From: Marinospirillum alkalitolerans
Lineage (GTDB): Bacteria; Pseudomonadota; Gammaproteobacteria; Pseudomonadales; Halomonadaceae
Reading direction: 5' to 3'
NCBI RefSeq assembly: GCF_045055655.1
Contig: NZ_JBANFI010000004.1
Location: 62,001 to 126,000 of the forward strand
Length of the DNA: 64,000 nucleotides
Part shown: positions 49,519-57,630 of the stretch, piece by piece
Numbering within the stretch: position 1 is the first letter of the stretch
How the letters are laid out: the number at the start of each line of letters is the position of its first letter
Translations under genes and position numbers: made by a program
Notes under the pieces: model-generated
What the model saw: only the letters and a program-made list of their open reading frames with translations
Databases searched by the model: none
Told to the model about the DNA's origin: nothing

Positions 49519-49671
49519 GTTTAGGGGAGTAGTTGCTCAGATTACTTTTTAATCTGAGATTGATGTCAACATTCTTGGTGAGCACACCATGGCATCAATA
49601 GCCTTCTGGCCTAACGAGACCTGAACCCAACCCACCAGTCGAGGCTGGCGTGAGTTGTGTTCAGTTTTTTT
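49519..49671 (+). promoter_or_regulatory. yybP-ykoY manganese riboswitch with terminator platform
   Basis: Signature strings of the Mn2+ riboswitch occur in order: GGGGAGTAG (49524-49532), a CTCAGATT/AATCTGAG hairpin (49537-49559), ATGTCAACA (about 49563-49571) and ACGAGACC (about 49614-49621). P1 pairs GTTTAG (49519-49524) with CTGAAC (49621-49626). CTGAAC is also the left arm of a strong hairpin closing at GTTCAG (49659-49664), followed by seven T. The two folds exclude each other, as expected if Mn2+ binding prevents termination and turns the transporter gene on. Confidence 0.92.
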
Positions 49672-49694
49672 GTGCCAGCCTCCTAGGATTTCTC

Positions 49695-50312
49695 TTGTCT
49701 TTACTCGATTCTTTGAACACCTACCTCAGCAGTTTTGGTGATTCTCACCTCAGTGCCTTTATCGTCTCCACCCTACTGGTCACTTTGGCCGAAATTGGAG
49801 ACAAAACCCAGCTTCTCGCCCTCTTGCTTATTGCCAAGTATCGGCGTCCCTGGCCTATTATTTGGGGTGTTCTGCTCGCAACCTTGCTGAATCATGCCGC
49901 TGCCGCCTGGCTGGGCGCTATTGCCGCCCACTGGCTGGATGGACTTTGGTTCAGCTGGCTGCTTGGCCTCTCCTTTATCGCGATGGGACTCTGGATGCTG
50001 ATCCCAGATCGCCTCGACGACGAGGACACCCCCCAACGCTGGTTTCAATACGGCCCCTTTATCGCCACCTTGGTACTCTTTTTTATTGCTGAAATGGGCG
50101 ATAAAACTCAGGTTGCCACTGTTGCGCTCGGCGCTCACTTTGAGCAGGCCCTGGTCAGTGTCATTCTAGGCACGACCGCTGGCATGTTGGCCGCCAATCT
50201 TCCCGTTATTCTGGCAGGGCATCTGCTTTTCGATAAAATCTCGCTGGATAAGTTACACTGGATCACCGCCCTGCTCTTTATTGGCCTTGGCCTTTGGACC
50301 CTCTTGTGGTGA
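49695..50312 (+). CDS. GDT1/TMEM165 (UPF0016) family cation transporter
   Basis: 205-residue inner-membrane protein with six helices and the two family signatures, LAEIGDKTQ and IAEMGDKTQ, one per half. Members move Mn2+ or Ca2+; bacterial versions under yybP-ykoY control export manganese. The frame is open from GTG 49650, but that codon is inside the riboswitch terminator hairpin; TTG 49695 lies after the terminator with AGGA six bases upstream and gives the expected short N-terminus, so it is preferred. Confidence 0.9.
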   Translation: MSLLDSLNTYLSSFGDSHLSAFIVSTLLVTLAEIGDKTQLLALLLIAKYRRPWPIIWGVLLATLLNHAAAAWLGAIAAHWLDGLWFSWLLGLSFIAMGLWMLIPDRLDDEDTPQRWFQYGPFIATLVLFFIAEMGDKTQVATVALGAHFEQALVSVILGTTAGMLAANLPVILAGHLLFDKISLDKLHWITALLFIGLGLWTLLW

Positions 50313-50462
50313 TCCGAGCCAACCAAGCACACAACATTCAATTAACCCCATGAAAAACAATGATTTTTTATGGAGGTTTGAGTCACGATCCGTTCAGTAC
50401 AAGCTTTGCTTCGCTCCACAAAGCAAGCTAAGATGCCAAGGACCTGTTTGAGGAGAAAACCC

Positions 50463-51269
50463 GTGATCGAAGGTGTAAAAAATATTGTCGCCGTTGCCTC
50501 TGGCAAGGGTGGCGTTGGTAAATCGACTGTAACGGCCAATCTCGCTTTGGCTCTACAAAAACTTGGCCATCGTGTTGGCGTATTGGATGCGGATATTTAC
50601 GGCCCGAGCCAGGCACAAATGTTTGGCGTCAGTCCGACACAAAAACCCCAAAGCCAAGATGGCCAAAGCTTTGATCCTATCGAAGCCCAAGGCATCCAAC
50701 TGATGTCGATGGCTTTCCTTGTTGATCAAAGCACGCCGATGATCTGGCGCGGCCCGATGGCGGCCAGTGCTTTTCAGCAGCTGCTCAACCAAACCCGCTG
50801 GTCTGATTTAGATTTTCTGCTGATCGATATGCCACCAGGCACGGGCGACATCCAGCTCACCATGGCACAGAAGGTGAAGGTGACTGGTGCCGTTATTGTG
50901 ACGACCCCCCAAGATATCGCACTGCTCGATGCAGAACGCGGCATCGAAATGTTCCGCCAAGTGAAAGTGCCTGTACTCGGCGTCATTGAGAACATGAGCC
51001 TGCACACCTGCTCTTCTTGCGGTCATAGCGAGCCTATTTTTGGTAGCGGCGGCGGCGAGCGCATTGCCACAGACTATCAAACACAGCTACTTGGGCAACT
51101 ACCACTGACGCGACGCCTGAGAGAACTGATGGATGCAGGCACACCGGCCGTGGCGCAAGAACCCGAAAGCCCGACCAGCCAAGCCTTTGGCCAGATTGCT
51201 GAGCAGTTGATTCTGCAACTTAGCCAGCTTGAAGAAGCGCCAGCCCCGACGATTCAATTCAGCGAATAG
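50463..51269 (+). CDS. mrp: Mrp/ApbC iron-sulfur carrier ATPase
   Basis: 268 residues from GTG 50463 (AGGAGA upstream). Deviant Walker A VASGKGGVGKSTVTANLALAL, switch motif LDADIYGPSQ, LLIDMPPGTGD, and the dimer-interface CxxC (HTCSSCGHSEPIFG) that holds a bridging [4Fe-4S] cluster. Delivers Fe-S clusters to apoproteins. A longer frame from 50406 lacks a ribosome site. The N-terminal MIP18-like domain of some relatives is absent. Followed by a strong terminator. Confidence 0.94.
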   Translation: MIEGVKNIVAVASGKGGVGKSTVTANLALALQKLGHRVGVLDADIYGPSQAQMFGVSPTQKPQSQDGQSFDPIEAQGIQLMSMAFLVDQSTPMIWRGPMAASAFQQLLNQTRWSDLDFLLIDMPPGTGDIQLTMAQKVKVTGAVIVTTPQDIALLDAERGIEMFRQVKVPVLGVIENMSLHTCSSCGHSEPIFGSGGGERIATDYQTQLLGQLPLTRRLRELMDAGTPAVAQEPESPTSQAFGQIAEQLILQLSQLEEAPAPTIQFSE

Positions 51270-51318
51270 AGACGGAAGCCATGCGGCAAGGAGGCCGCAA
51301 GCGAGAAAAGCGCGCACA

Positions 51319-51355
51319 AAAAAACCGATCAATCCTAAGGATTCATCGGTTTTTT
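51319..51355 (+). terminator. Terminator after mrp
   Basis: Long stem AAAAACCGAT-AATCC/GGATT-ATCGGTTTTT with a TAA loop, running into T6. Confidence 0.9.
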
Positions 51356-51380
51356 GCGCTTGTGGCAGCAAGCATAAAAT

Positions 51381-51456
<76 letters not shown>

Positions 51457-51504
51457 TTCAATGGATGCGTATTATAAGGCTGCTTTTTCTCGTGTCAAGC
51501 TTTA

Positions 51505-51708
51505 TCAAGAGCGCCACATGCGCCAAAGGATCAATCCACCAAAGATCCAGGCAACCACACCTGTTACAGCATACTGCCATAGACTCTCTGGCGACCATCC
51601 CAACTCGGCATAGCTGATCCCCGCGCGCAAGGCTTGCGCACCATCATAAGCCCAATACAGCAGCAGACTGCCGACCAGAATCAGCAGCACGCCTAAAGCA
51701 CGCCTCAT
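51505..51708 (-). CDS. Small membrane protein (DUF3185-like)
   Basis: 67 residues with two transmembrane helices: LGVLLILVGSLLLYWAYDGAQAL at the N-terminus and YAVTGVVAWIFGGLILWRMWR at the C-terminus. The layout resembles small DUF3185 proteins, function unknown. It overlaps the end of the YihY-family gene by ATGA and is co-transcribed with it. Confidence 0.75.
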   Translation of the reverse strand: MRRALGVLLILVGSLLLYWAYDGAQALRAGISYAELGWSPESLWQYAVTGVVAWIFGGLILWRMWRS

Positions 51709-53000
51709 ATTTTATTCTCCTGTTGCGCTGTTGCTTGTTGCCAATACTCAGGCAAAGGCCGAGCGAAAAGCTGCTGACGATAGGCTTCAAGCTCAGCCAT
51801 CTGGTGATTCAATAATGACCAGGATGCCAAAGCCGGCGGCCACTGATCTCGTGGCGGCAAGCTCCAAGGTAAGCTCTGCAACCAGGCATCCAATGTAATA
51901 CACATCAAATTCTGACCCGGCAGCCACTCCTGATGCTCTTCATCAAAAACCACCCAGTGCTGGCTCTGCAAAGCCTGCATCGTTTCTTGCCAGATCAGTA
52001 AAGGCGGATCACCCGCCTCACGACGCAGCGGCACATCCTTGACGCCCACACCCTGATCAAAAGCCTCCCATACGCCTTTCAGTATCAATAGCTGAGTAAT
52101 GGCTGGCGGATAGTGGCCCTGCTGCTCACTGGCTTGAGGAAGGCCTCGATAGGCCACCCATTGTGCGCATAACAAAATCAACAACCAAGACACATAAACC
52201 CATAAAAGAAACACAGGCACGGCCGCAAAGGCACCATAAACCAATTCGTAGCTTGGAAAATGAGTCACAAACCAGGTAAAGACTTTTTTAGCGATTTCAA
52301 ACAGCAAGGCCATCGCCAACCCACCCAATGCTGCATCGCGTAACCTGACACGGCAGTGCGGCACAGCCCAATACAACAGAGTGAAGGCTGTCATACTAAA
52401 AACAAAAGGTAAATAACCCAGCACTGTCGCTCGCCCACCCACCGCTCCGGTGAGCTGCTCCAACAAGGGCATAGAAGCAAGATAAGAGCTGAGCACCATC
52501 CCTGCCCCCAACAAGAGCGGGCCCAGCGTCAACACTGTCCAGTAGAGCAGAAAGGCCTGCACACCACGGCGTGGCTTTTCAACCCGCCAGATACCATTAA
52601 ACGCCTTCTCAATATTGACGATCATCATGCCTGCCGTCAGGATCAACACCGCCACCCCAACAAGAGTCAACTGGCGCGCTTGATCGGCAAAGCTTCCCAT
52701 ATAATCTTGCATCACCGCACCCGTCGCGGGCACAAAATGATCAAACAGCATCTCTTGCAACTCTTCACCCACACCACGAAAGGCAGGCAAAGCTGCCAAC
52801 ATGGAATAGATCACCGTCAGCAAAGGAACGACAGCAAACAAGGAAGTGTAGGTTAAAGCTGCGGCATTACGCGGCCCTTCATCCTGTATAAAGCGTCCAA
52901 CGATCTGACGCAACGGCAGAAGGAAAGCCCCTTCTAGCATCTGCCAGGGCCTACGAACCCATTCTTGCTGCTGTATTTTTGCCCACAAACGACGCATCAT
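51705..53000 (-). CDS. YihY family inner-membrane protein
   Basis: 431 residues. Six transmembrane helices with family hallmarks RNAAALTYTSLFAVVPLLTVIYS and FNGIWRVEKPRRGVQAFLLYWTVLTLGP, then PHCRVRLRDAALGGLAMALLFEIAKKVFTWFV. Formerly called ribonuclease BN or BrkB; that activity is not established for this family. A soluble C-terminal part (about 290-431) with a winged-helix-like segment is longer than in E. coli YihY (290 residues). Upstream of a small membrane gene with 4-bp overlap. Confidence 0.9.
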   Translation of the reverse strand: MMRRLWAKIQQQEWVRRPWQMLEGAFLLPLRQIVGRFIQDEGPRNAAALTYTSLFAVVPLLTVIYSMLAALPAFRGVGEELQEMLFDHFVPATGAVMQDYMGSFADQARQLTLVGVAVLILTAGMMIVNIEKAFNGIWRVEKPRRGVQAFLLYWTVLTLGPLLLGAGMVLSSYLASMPLLEQLTGAVGGRATVLGYLPFVFSMTAFTLLYWAVPHCRVRLRDAALGGLAMALLFEIAKKVFTWFVTHFPSYELVYGAFAAVPVFLLWVYVSWLLILLCAQWVAYRGLPQASEQQGHYPPAITQLLILKGVWEAFDQGVGVKDVPLRREAGDPPLLIWQETMQALQSQHWVVFDEEHQEWLPGQNLMCITLDAWLQSLPWSLPPRDQWPPALASWSLLNHQMAELEAYRQQLFARPLPEYWQQATAQQENKI

Positions 53001-53084
53001 TCTTCATTCCCGACGAGAGACTGGTAAACTATGCAACACACATAGCTTGAGATTCAATTCACCTTCATGATTCAGGTTGATTCT

Positions 53085-53456
53085 ATGGTATCTGCAACAC
53101 TGCTTCATCACCCTCAGTGCTCTAAATCACGGCAAGCGCTCGCTTTACTCGAAGCCGAGCCTCAGCTAGCGCTTCACCTGCGCCTTTATCAGCAGCAGCC
53201 TCTGTCAGCCGAAGAGCTTTCAACCCTCTTGGCGCAGCTGATCGATCCACCCAGCGCACTGGTCCGCACTGGCGATGCTGCGTTTCAAGCGCTGGGGCGA
53301 TCAGCAGAAGATCTCAGCCATCAGGAGATCATCTCCCTGCTCAGCGAGCATCCACAATTGATGCAGCGTCCAGTCTTGATCATCGAGAACCAAGCCAAAA
53401 TTGGACGTCCGCCCGAGGATCTCCTCTCACTGCTGCCAACAGCCACACAAGGATAG
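53085..53456 (+). CDS. ArsC-family reductase
   Basis: 123 residues from ATG 53085. The active-site Cys in HHPQCSKSRQALALL, the ArsC C-terminal block LSEHPQLMQRPVLIIENQAKIGRPPEDL and the length fit ArsC/YffB-like thioredoxin-fold proteins. Family members reduce arsenate with glutathione, but many ArsC-family genes beside wrbA have unproven roles, so arsenate reduction is only likely. Start of a three-gene unit with wrbA (4 bp gap) and DUF2069. Confidence 0.85.
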   Translation: MVSATLLHHPQCSKSRQALALLEAEPQLALHLRLYQQQPLSAEELSTLLAQLIDPPSALVRTGDAAFQALGRSAEDLSHQEIISLLSEHPQLMQRPVLIIENQAKIGRPPEDLLSLLPTATQG

Positions 53457-53460
53457 CACT

Positions 53461-54072
53461 ATGCCTTATATTCTCGTGCTCTACTACTCACGCCACGGCA
53501 GTGTCGCCAATACGGCACGCCTGATTGCGCAGGGCGTCGAAGAAGTGAAGGGGATAGAGGCGCGTCTGCGTTGCGTTCCGCCTGTCTCCAGCGCCTGTGA
53601 AGCCACGCTGCCAAGTATTCCCGAAGAAGGTAGCCTCTATTGCAGCGAAGAAGATCTGCGCCATTGTGCCGGCCTAGTGTTAGGCAGCCCGACCCGCTTT
53701 GGCAATATGGCGGCACCGATGAAGTACTTTATCGATTCAACCAGCGCACTGTGGATGTCTGGCGCATTGATCAATAAGCCAGCCGGCGTTTTCACCTCAA
53801 GCAGCAGCCTCCACGGCGGCCAAGAGAGCACACTACTGACCATGGCGTTGCCACTACTGCATCACGGCATGGTCTTTGCTGGCTTGCCTTACAGCCTAGA
53901 AGCCCTGTCCCGCACTCAGCAAGGCGGTACACCCTATGGCGCAAGTCACTGGGCTCATCAAGAGCAGGGCAACGAACTCTCCCCCGACGAAGCCGTCTTA
54001 TGCAAAGCGCAAGGACGACGCATTGCCGAGCTGGCTTTACAGCTATTGCCACTTCACTCGTCCAAAAAATAG
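53461..54072 (+). CDS. wrbA: NAD(P)H:quinone oxidoreductase WrbA
   Basis: 203-residue flavodoxin-like enzyme that reduces quinones by two electrons. FMN phosphate loop YYSRHGSVANTARLI, the WrbA segment LVLGSPTRFGNMAAPMKYFID and the SSSLHGGQESTLLTMALPLLHHGMVFAGLPYS block are characteristic. ATG 53461 has AAGGA; a longer frame overlaps the ArsC-like gene. Middle gene of the unit. Confidence 0.93.
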   Translation: MPYILVLYYSRHGSVANTARLIAQGVEEVKGIEARLRCVPPVSSACEATLPSIPEEGSLYCSEEDLRHCAGLVLGSPTRFGNMAAPMKYFIDSTSALWMSGALINKPAGVFTSSSSLHGGQESTLLTMALPLLHHGMVFAGLPYSLEALSRTQQGGTPYGASHWAHQEQGNELSPDEAVLCKAQGRRIAELALQLLPLHSSKK

Positions 54073-54084
54073 GTCGTACTCTCG

Positions 54085-54489
54085 ATGAAACCCGCAGCCG
54101 CTTTACCTAGAAAAGAACTTGAAACCAAACTTTTAATCAGCCGCTGGCTCACACTAGGCAGCTATTTCGGTTTACTTGCCGCGCTGCTCGCCAGCATTAC
54201 GATTTTCCCTCTGCCAGAGGAAAGCCGCCTTTGGGTGATTCTTGCTGTGCTATGGCTGCCTTTACTCGGCTTTTTGCCCGGCCTACTCAGCAAAAATCCC
54301 CGTGTTCACGCTTGGCTGTGCTTTGTCAGCCTAGTTTACTTTATGCATGGCGTGACCACCTTTATCTTGCCAGGTAAGGCCGGATTAGGCGCCCTCCTCG
54401 CCTTATTGAGCTTCACCCTCTTTAGTGCAGCGATGTTTTATGGTCGCTGGCGAGGCATGCAGCTACGCGGCGCGATCCTTGAGGACTAG
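54085..54489 (+). CDS. DUF2069 membrane protein
   Basis: 134 residues with four transmembrane segments; starts with a short basic tail and RWLTLGSYFGLLAALLASIT, then LPLLGFLPGLLSKNPRVHAWLCFVSLVYFMHGVTT, the DUF2069 core. Function unknown; the gene next to wrbA is its usual place. Only 3 bp separate its stop from that of the convergent ligase gene. Confidence 0.85.
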   Translation: MKPAAALPRKELETKLLISRWLTLGSYFGLLAALLASITIFPLPEESRLWVILAVLWLPLLGFLPGLLSKNPRVHAWLCFVSLVYFMHGVTTFILPGKAGLGALLALLSFTLFSAAMFYGRWRGMQLRGAILED

Positions 54490-54492
54490 CCT

Positions 54493-55647
54493 CTAGCCCT
54501 GAACCGTCATATCCAGCAGCAGGCGCACGACATCCTCCCACGCCTGCTGTTCGGTTTTTCCTGCACGAACAGCCGACTTGTAGGTTCCAATCTGCAAATG
54601 AGCACTGGTCCCTCGATTCAAGATGGTAATACAGTGCTCTAGCTGCAAGGTGCAGCCCAGTGCCTGTGCGTCCTCTTGCAGCATCTCAACAAGCTCTACC
54701 ATCAGCTGCTTATAAGGGCGAATCTCACCTGTCCCCAGATCGATCAAACCTGCATCGATACCATAGCACTGCGCGCGCCAGCGATTTTCGTTAATCAACA
54801 TCCGCGCATAGCTCCGCCAGCGTTGGTTCTTGAGCTTGAGTCGGTAGAGATACCTTAGAAGACAACGGTATAAAGAGGCGATAGCAATCGCATCCTCAAT
54901 GCGCGTACAGGCATCCGCTACACGCATTTCAAGCGCCTCATGGCGACTTGAAGGGCGTAAATCCCACCACAAACGCGAAATGTCCTCGATCATTCCTGAG
55001 TTAATCAAAACGCCAGTATGCGCCTCAAAATCAGCCCAGGAGTCAAAAAGATCGGGTAAGCCCGTTCGAGGTAATTCAGAGAAGGCACTAATCCGATAGC
55101 TTTTCAGGCCCGTAGCAGCCCCCAGCCAGAAAGGCGAGCTGGTTGAGAGTGCAAGAATGTGTGGCACAAAATAAGAAACCTGGTTCATCAAATCGATGCG
55201 CAGATCCGGGTCTTCAATCAGCACCTTGGTTTGCATGCCGCACGTTAATAGACGGCGTGATAAGTCCCGCAGCTCAAGCGCCATCGCATGCTGCTGGCCA
55301 TCCCGCGTCTGACGCTGACGATGCCAGTCTGCAAAAGGATGGGTGCCCGCCGCCATCGGGGCAAGCCCAAATTCAGCAGCCAGATCTTTCAACTGCATGC
55401 GTAACTGATAAGCTTCATCCGCTAGCTGCTCAGTATCCTCATGAAAACCTGTCGCAGTGCGGATCTGGGCACCCAAAAATTCAGGCCGAATTTTCTCTCC
55501 CAGGTGGTCCTTAAGCGACTGGATTAAAGCTGGCGGCTGCTCAACGATGACATCTAAGCTTTCTCGATCAACCAACAAAAATTCTTCTTGCACCGCCACT
55601 GCAAATTGCGGTGTTTTTCTTTGACGTATCACCTGACTATGGAACAT
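54493..55647 (-). CDS. YbdK-like carboxylate-amine ligase (GCS2 family)
   Basis: 384 residues. The GCS2/glutamate-cysteine ligase fold shows in AAEFGLAPMAAGTHPFADW, DPDLRIDLMNQVSYFVPHILALSTSSPFWLGAATGLKSYR and SSRHEALEMRVADACTRIEDAIAIASLYRCLLR. The usual start motif GVEEEF reads AVQEEF here, changing a Gly and an acidic residue. YbdK proteins have weak glutamate-cysteine ligase activity; the true substrate is unknown. ATG 55647 is preferred to GTG 55659 because AGGGA precedes it. Confidence 0.82.
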   Translation of the reverse strand: MFHSQVIRQRKTPQFAVAVQEEFLLVDRESLDVIVEQPPALIQSLKDHLGEKIRPEFLGAQIRTATGFHEDTEQLADEAYQLRMQLKDLAAEFGLAPMAAGTHPFADWHRQRQTRDGQQHAMALELRDLSRRLLTCGMQTKVLIEDPDLRIDLMNQVSYFVPHILALSTSSPFWLGAATGLKSYRISAFSELPRTGLPDLFDSWADFEAHTGVLINSGMIEDISRLWWDLRPSSRHEALEMRVADACTRIEDAIAIASLYRCLLRYLYRLKLKNQRWRSYARMLINENRWRAQCYGIDAGLIDLGTGEIRPYKQLMVELVEMLQEDAQALGCTLQLEHCITILNRGTSAHLQIGTYKSAVRAGKTEQQAWEDVVRLLLDMTVQG

Positions 55648-55766
55648 AGCATCCCTCACGAATTTGCGCTCATTTTAGCCACTTAAGCGCAGATGCCAAG
55701 CCCCAAAGACATGACACCTTGAGCTGGTATGCAATCAACCCGCTCTGTATTGGATCAACAGATACA

Positions 55767-55804
55767 AAAAAGCCCCAGTAGCACAAAAGGCTCTGAGGCT
55801 TTTT
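55767..55804 (-). terminator. Terminator of PAS-GGDEF gene
   Basis: AAAAAGCC/GGCTTTTT arms with an inner partial CAG/CTG stem; lies just after the stop of the leftward gene and ends in T5 in that direction. Confidence 0.7.
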
Positions 55805-55819
55805 ATTGCAACATCCAGA

Positions 55820-56743
55820 CTAGCTGATGCGGAGGCTCAACAGTCCGAGACGATGTACTTCATGAGGCTCGGGCGTACGCATCTCGCGCAGTCGCGTAAT
55901 CACCTTATCGAGCAACAAAGCCGGCTCACCTGGTTCAGGCAGCTCAGCTACCGCGATACTGGAATGAATCCGCAAGGTTGGAAACTCTTTGAATTGCACT
56001 TTGGCTAAAGCCTGATTCACCTTCTCGGCTACACCTAAACCATCCTGCTGACCTTGCTCGGGCATGAGGATACAGAGCTTACGACCACTATAGCGCGCAC
56101 AAATATCGGCATCTTTTGAGCATTTATGCATCAAACCACCCATATTTTTTAGGATGCGATCGCCTATACTCTGTCCAAACTGATCATTGATTTCATGCAG
56201 ATTTTTCAAATCAATGACAACCAAAGTCAGGCGTAAACCATGTGAGCCAACCTGCTCAACCAGCTCACGGAACACTTGCAAGAAAGCATCACGCTGCAAC
56301 AAAGAGGTGGTCTTATCTTGCTTGGATTCTTCCTGAGCCACGGCCAACATAGTATGCACTGAATCTGTGACTGCAACGCGTTCTGCAATATCACGACCTG
56401 TTGCCAGTATATACTCTCGGTCATTGAGTTCGATCAGCTGCAAGCGAAACTCAAAGTCATGATCTGTACCAATGCGGCGCTTCACTGGCGTCACTAAGGT
56501 TGAACCTTCATAGGATTCCAATGTACGTAGGTTATCAACGATACACTCTAGCTCAGCATCAGTGAGCTCAGGCAGAAAGTCGGTCGGTGATTTGCCCAGC
56601 AGTTGGTCAAGATCCAGCCCCAGCCAATTTGCACCAAATTCGTTAATAAAGGCCAAGGTTCGATCTTCGGGATCAAGAACCACAACCAAATCCAGCGACT
56701 GCTGAACAATTTTAGCAAGATCCTGTTCGGGAATAAGTGCCAA
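55820..56743 (-). CDS. PAS domain protein with degenerate GGDEF domain
   Basis: 307 residues. PAS domain (about 8-122, SLDLVVVLDPEDRTLAFINEFGANWLGL ... YILATGRDIAER), a short linker, and a GGDEF-fold domain (about 145-300, VVIDLKNLHEINDQFGQSIGDRILKNMG). The signature loop reads RYSGRKL (residues 217-223) in place of RYGGDEF, so cyclase activity is very unlikely. It may bind GTP or c-di-GMP, or act as a regulator. Upstream of it, in the same direction, lies hda. Confidence 0.85.
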   Translation of the reverse strand: MALIPEQDLAKIVQQSLDLVVVLDPEDRTLAFINEFGANWLGLDLDQLLGKSPTDFLPELTDAELECIVDNLRTLESYEGSTLVTPVKRRIGTDHDFEFRLQLIELNDREYILATGRDIAERVAVTDSVHTMLAVAQEESKQDKTTSLLQRDAFLQVFRELVEQVGSHGLRLTLVVIDLKNLHEINDQFGQSIGDRILKNMGGLMHKCSKDADICARYSGRKLCILMPEQGQQDGLGVAEKVNQALAKVQFKEFPTLRIHSSIAVAELPEPGEPALLLDKVITRLREMRTPEPHEVHRLGLLSLRIS

Positions 56744-56862
56744 GGTGGTATTCCTTCTGACGCTGAATATTTCCTGCTGGATTCAACCGGCAGCCCCTAA
56801 AAAAGCTATGTCCACAATTTATAGATGAATCCCCATCAGACTGCAAGTTAAAGCATAAAAAC

Positions 56863-57579
56863 TTAATCATCTTCACGATGATGCGCCCACCCCAGCGCAC
56901 TGCGCACAAAGGGAATAGTGAGCTTACGCTGCTCTTTTAAACTCGCCTCATCCAGCACATCCAATAGGGCAAACAAGCCACTCAAACGACGAGGACTGCG
57001 TGTGAGCAAATAACGCGCCACCTCATCAGGCAAGGCCAAACCACGCTGACGCGCCCTGAGCACCAGAGCATCAAATTGAGCTTGATCCTCAAGAGGCTGC
57101 ACCTGATAGGTCAATCCCCAGGCCAAACGAGAAGCCAAATCAGCCAGCTTGACAGGAAGATAAGCAGGCGCCACATCAGCACTGATCAACAACTGCCCTC
57201 CCTGCTCACGTAAGCGATTAAAAAGGTGGAACAGGGACTCTTCCCACACGGGATCGCCCAAAACCTGATGCACATCATCCAGGCACACAAGACCTTGATT
57301 GACTTGAGCGAGCTGATCCAAAAATGCGGCATGACGCTGCTGTTCAGCAAGGGAGCAGTACAGCTGGGGTCGAGATCGCTGCTGAGCAGCATACTCACAA
57401 GCTCGCAGCAAATGGGTTTTACCTGCATCGGCTCGACCATAAAGATAAATAAACTGGAAACTCTTGGCTTCGACCAACTGCTCAAGCTGCGCCAGTAAGG
57501 CCGCGTTATGACCAACCAAAAAGTTATCAAATCTGGCCGTATCCTGCAGGTTCACACCGAGGGAAAGCTGACTGACCAT
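56863..57579 (-). CDS. hda: DnaA regulatory inactivator Hda
   Basis: 238 residues, AAA+ protein related to DnaA domain III that stimulates ATP hydrolysis by DnaA with the beta clamp after replication starts. N-terminal clamp-binding motif QLSLGV, Walker A GRADAGKTHLLRA, Walker B LVCLDDVH, sensor-2 region RRLSGLFALLDVLD. Gap of 51 bp to the upstream DUF2066 gene, the standard order in gammaproteobacteria. Confidence 0.94.
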   Translation of the reverse strand: MVSQLSLGVNLQDTARFDNFLVGHNAALLAQLEQLVEAKSFQFIYLYGRADAGKTHLLRACEYAAQQRSRPQLYCSLAEQQRHAAFLDQLAQVNQGLVCLDDVHQVLGDPVWEESLFHLFNRLREQGGQLLISADVAPAYLPVKLADLASRLAWGLTYQVQPLEDQAQFDALVLRARQRGLALPDEVARYLLTRSPRRLSGLFALLDVLDEASLKEQRKLTIPFVRSALGWAHHREDD

Positions 57580-57630
57580 ATCTCCTTGCCTACCTTGATT
57601 GCTTGATATTGAGCAAAGCCACCTTCCTTC

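Noticed and set aside
49650..49694. GTG start for the GDT1-family gene
   Set aside because: The codon and its GAGG lie inside the riboswitch terminator stem; TTG 49695 has a free ribosome site.
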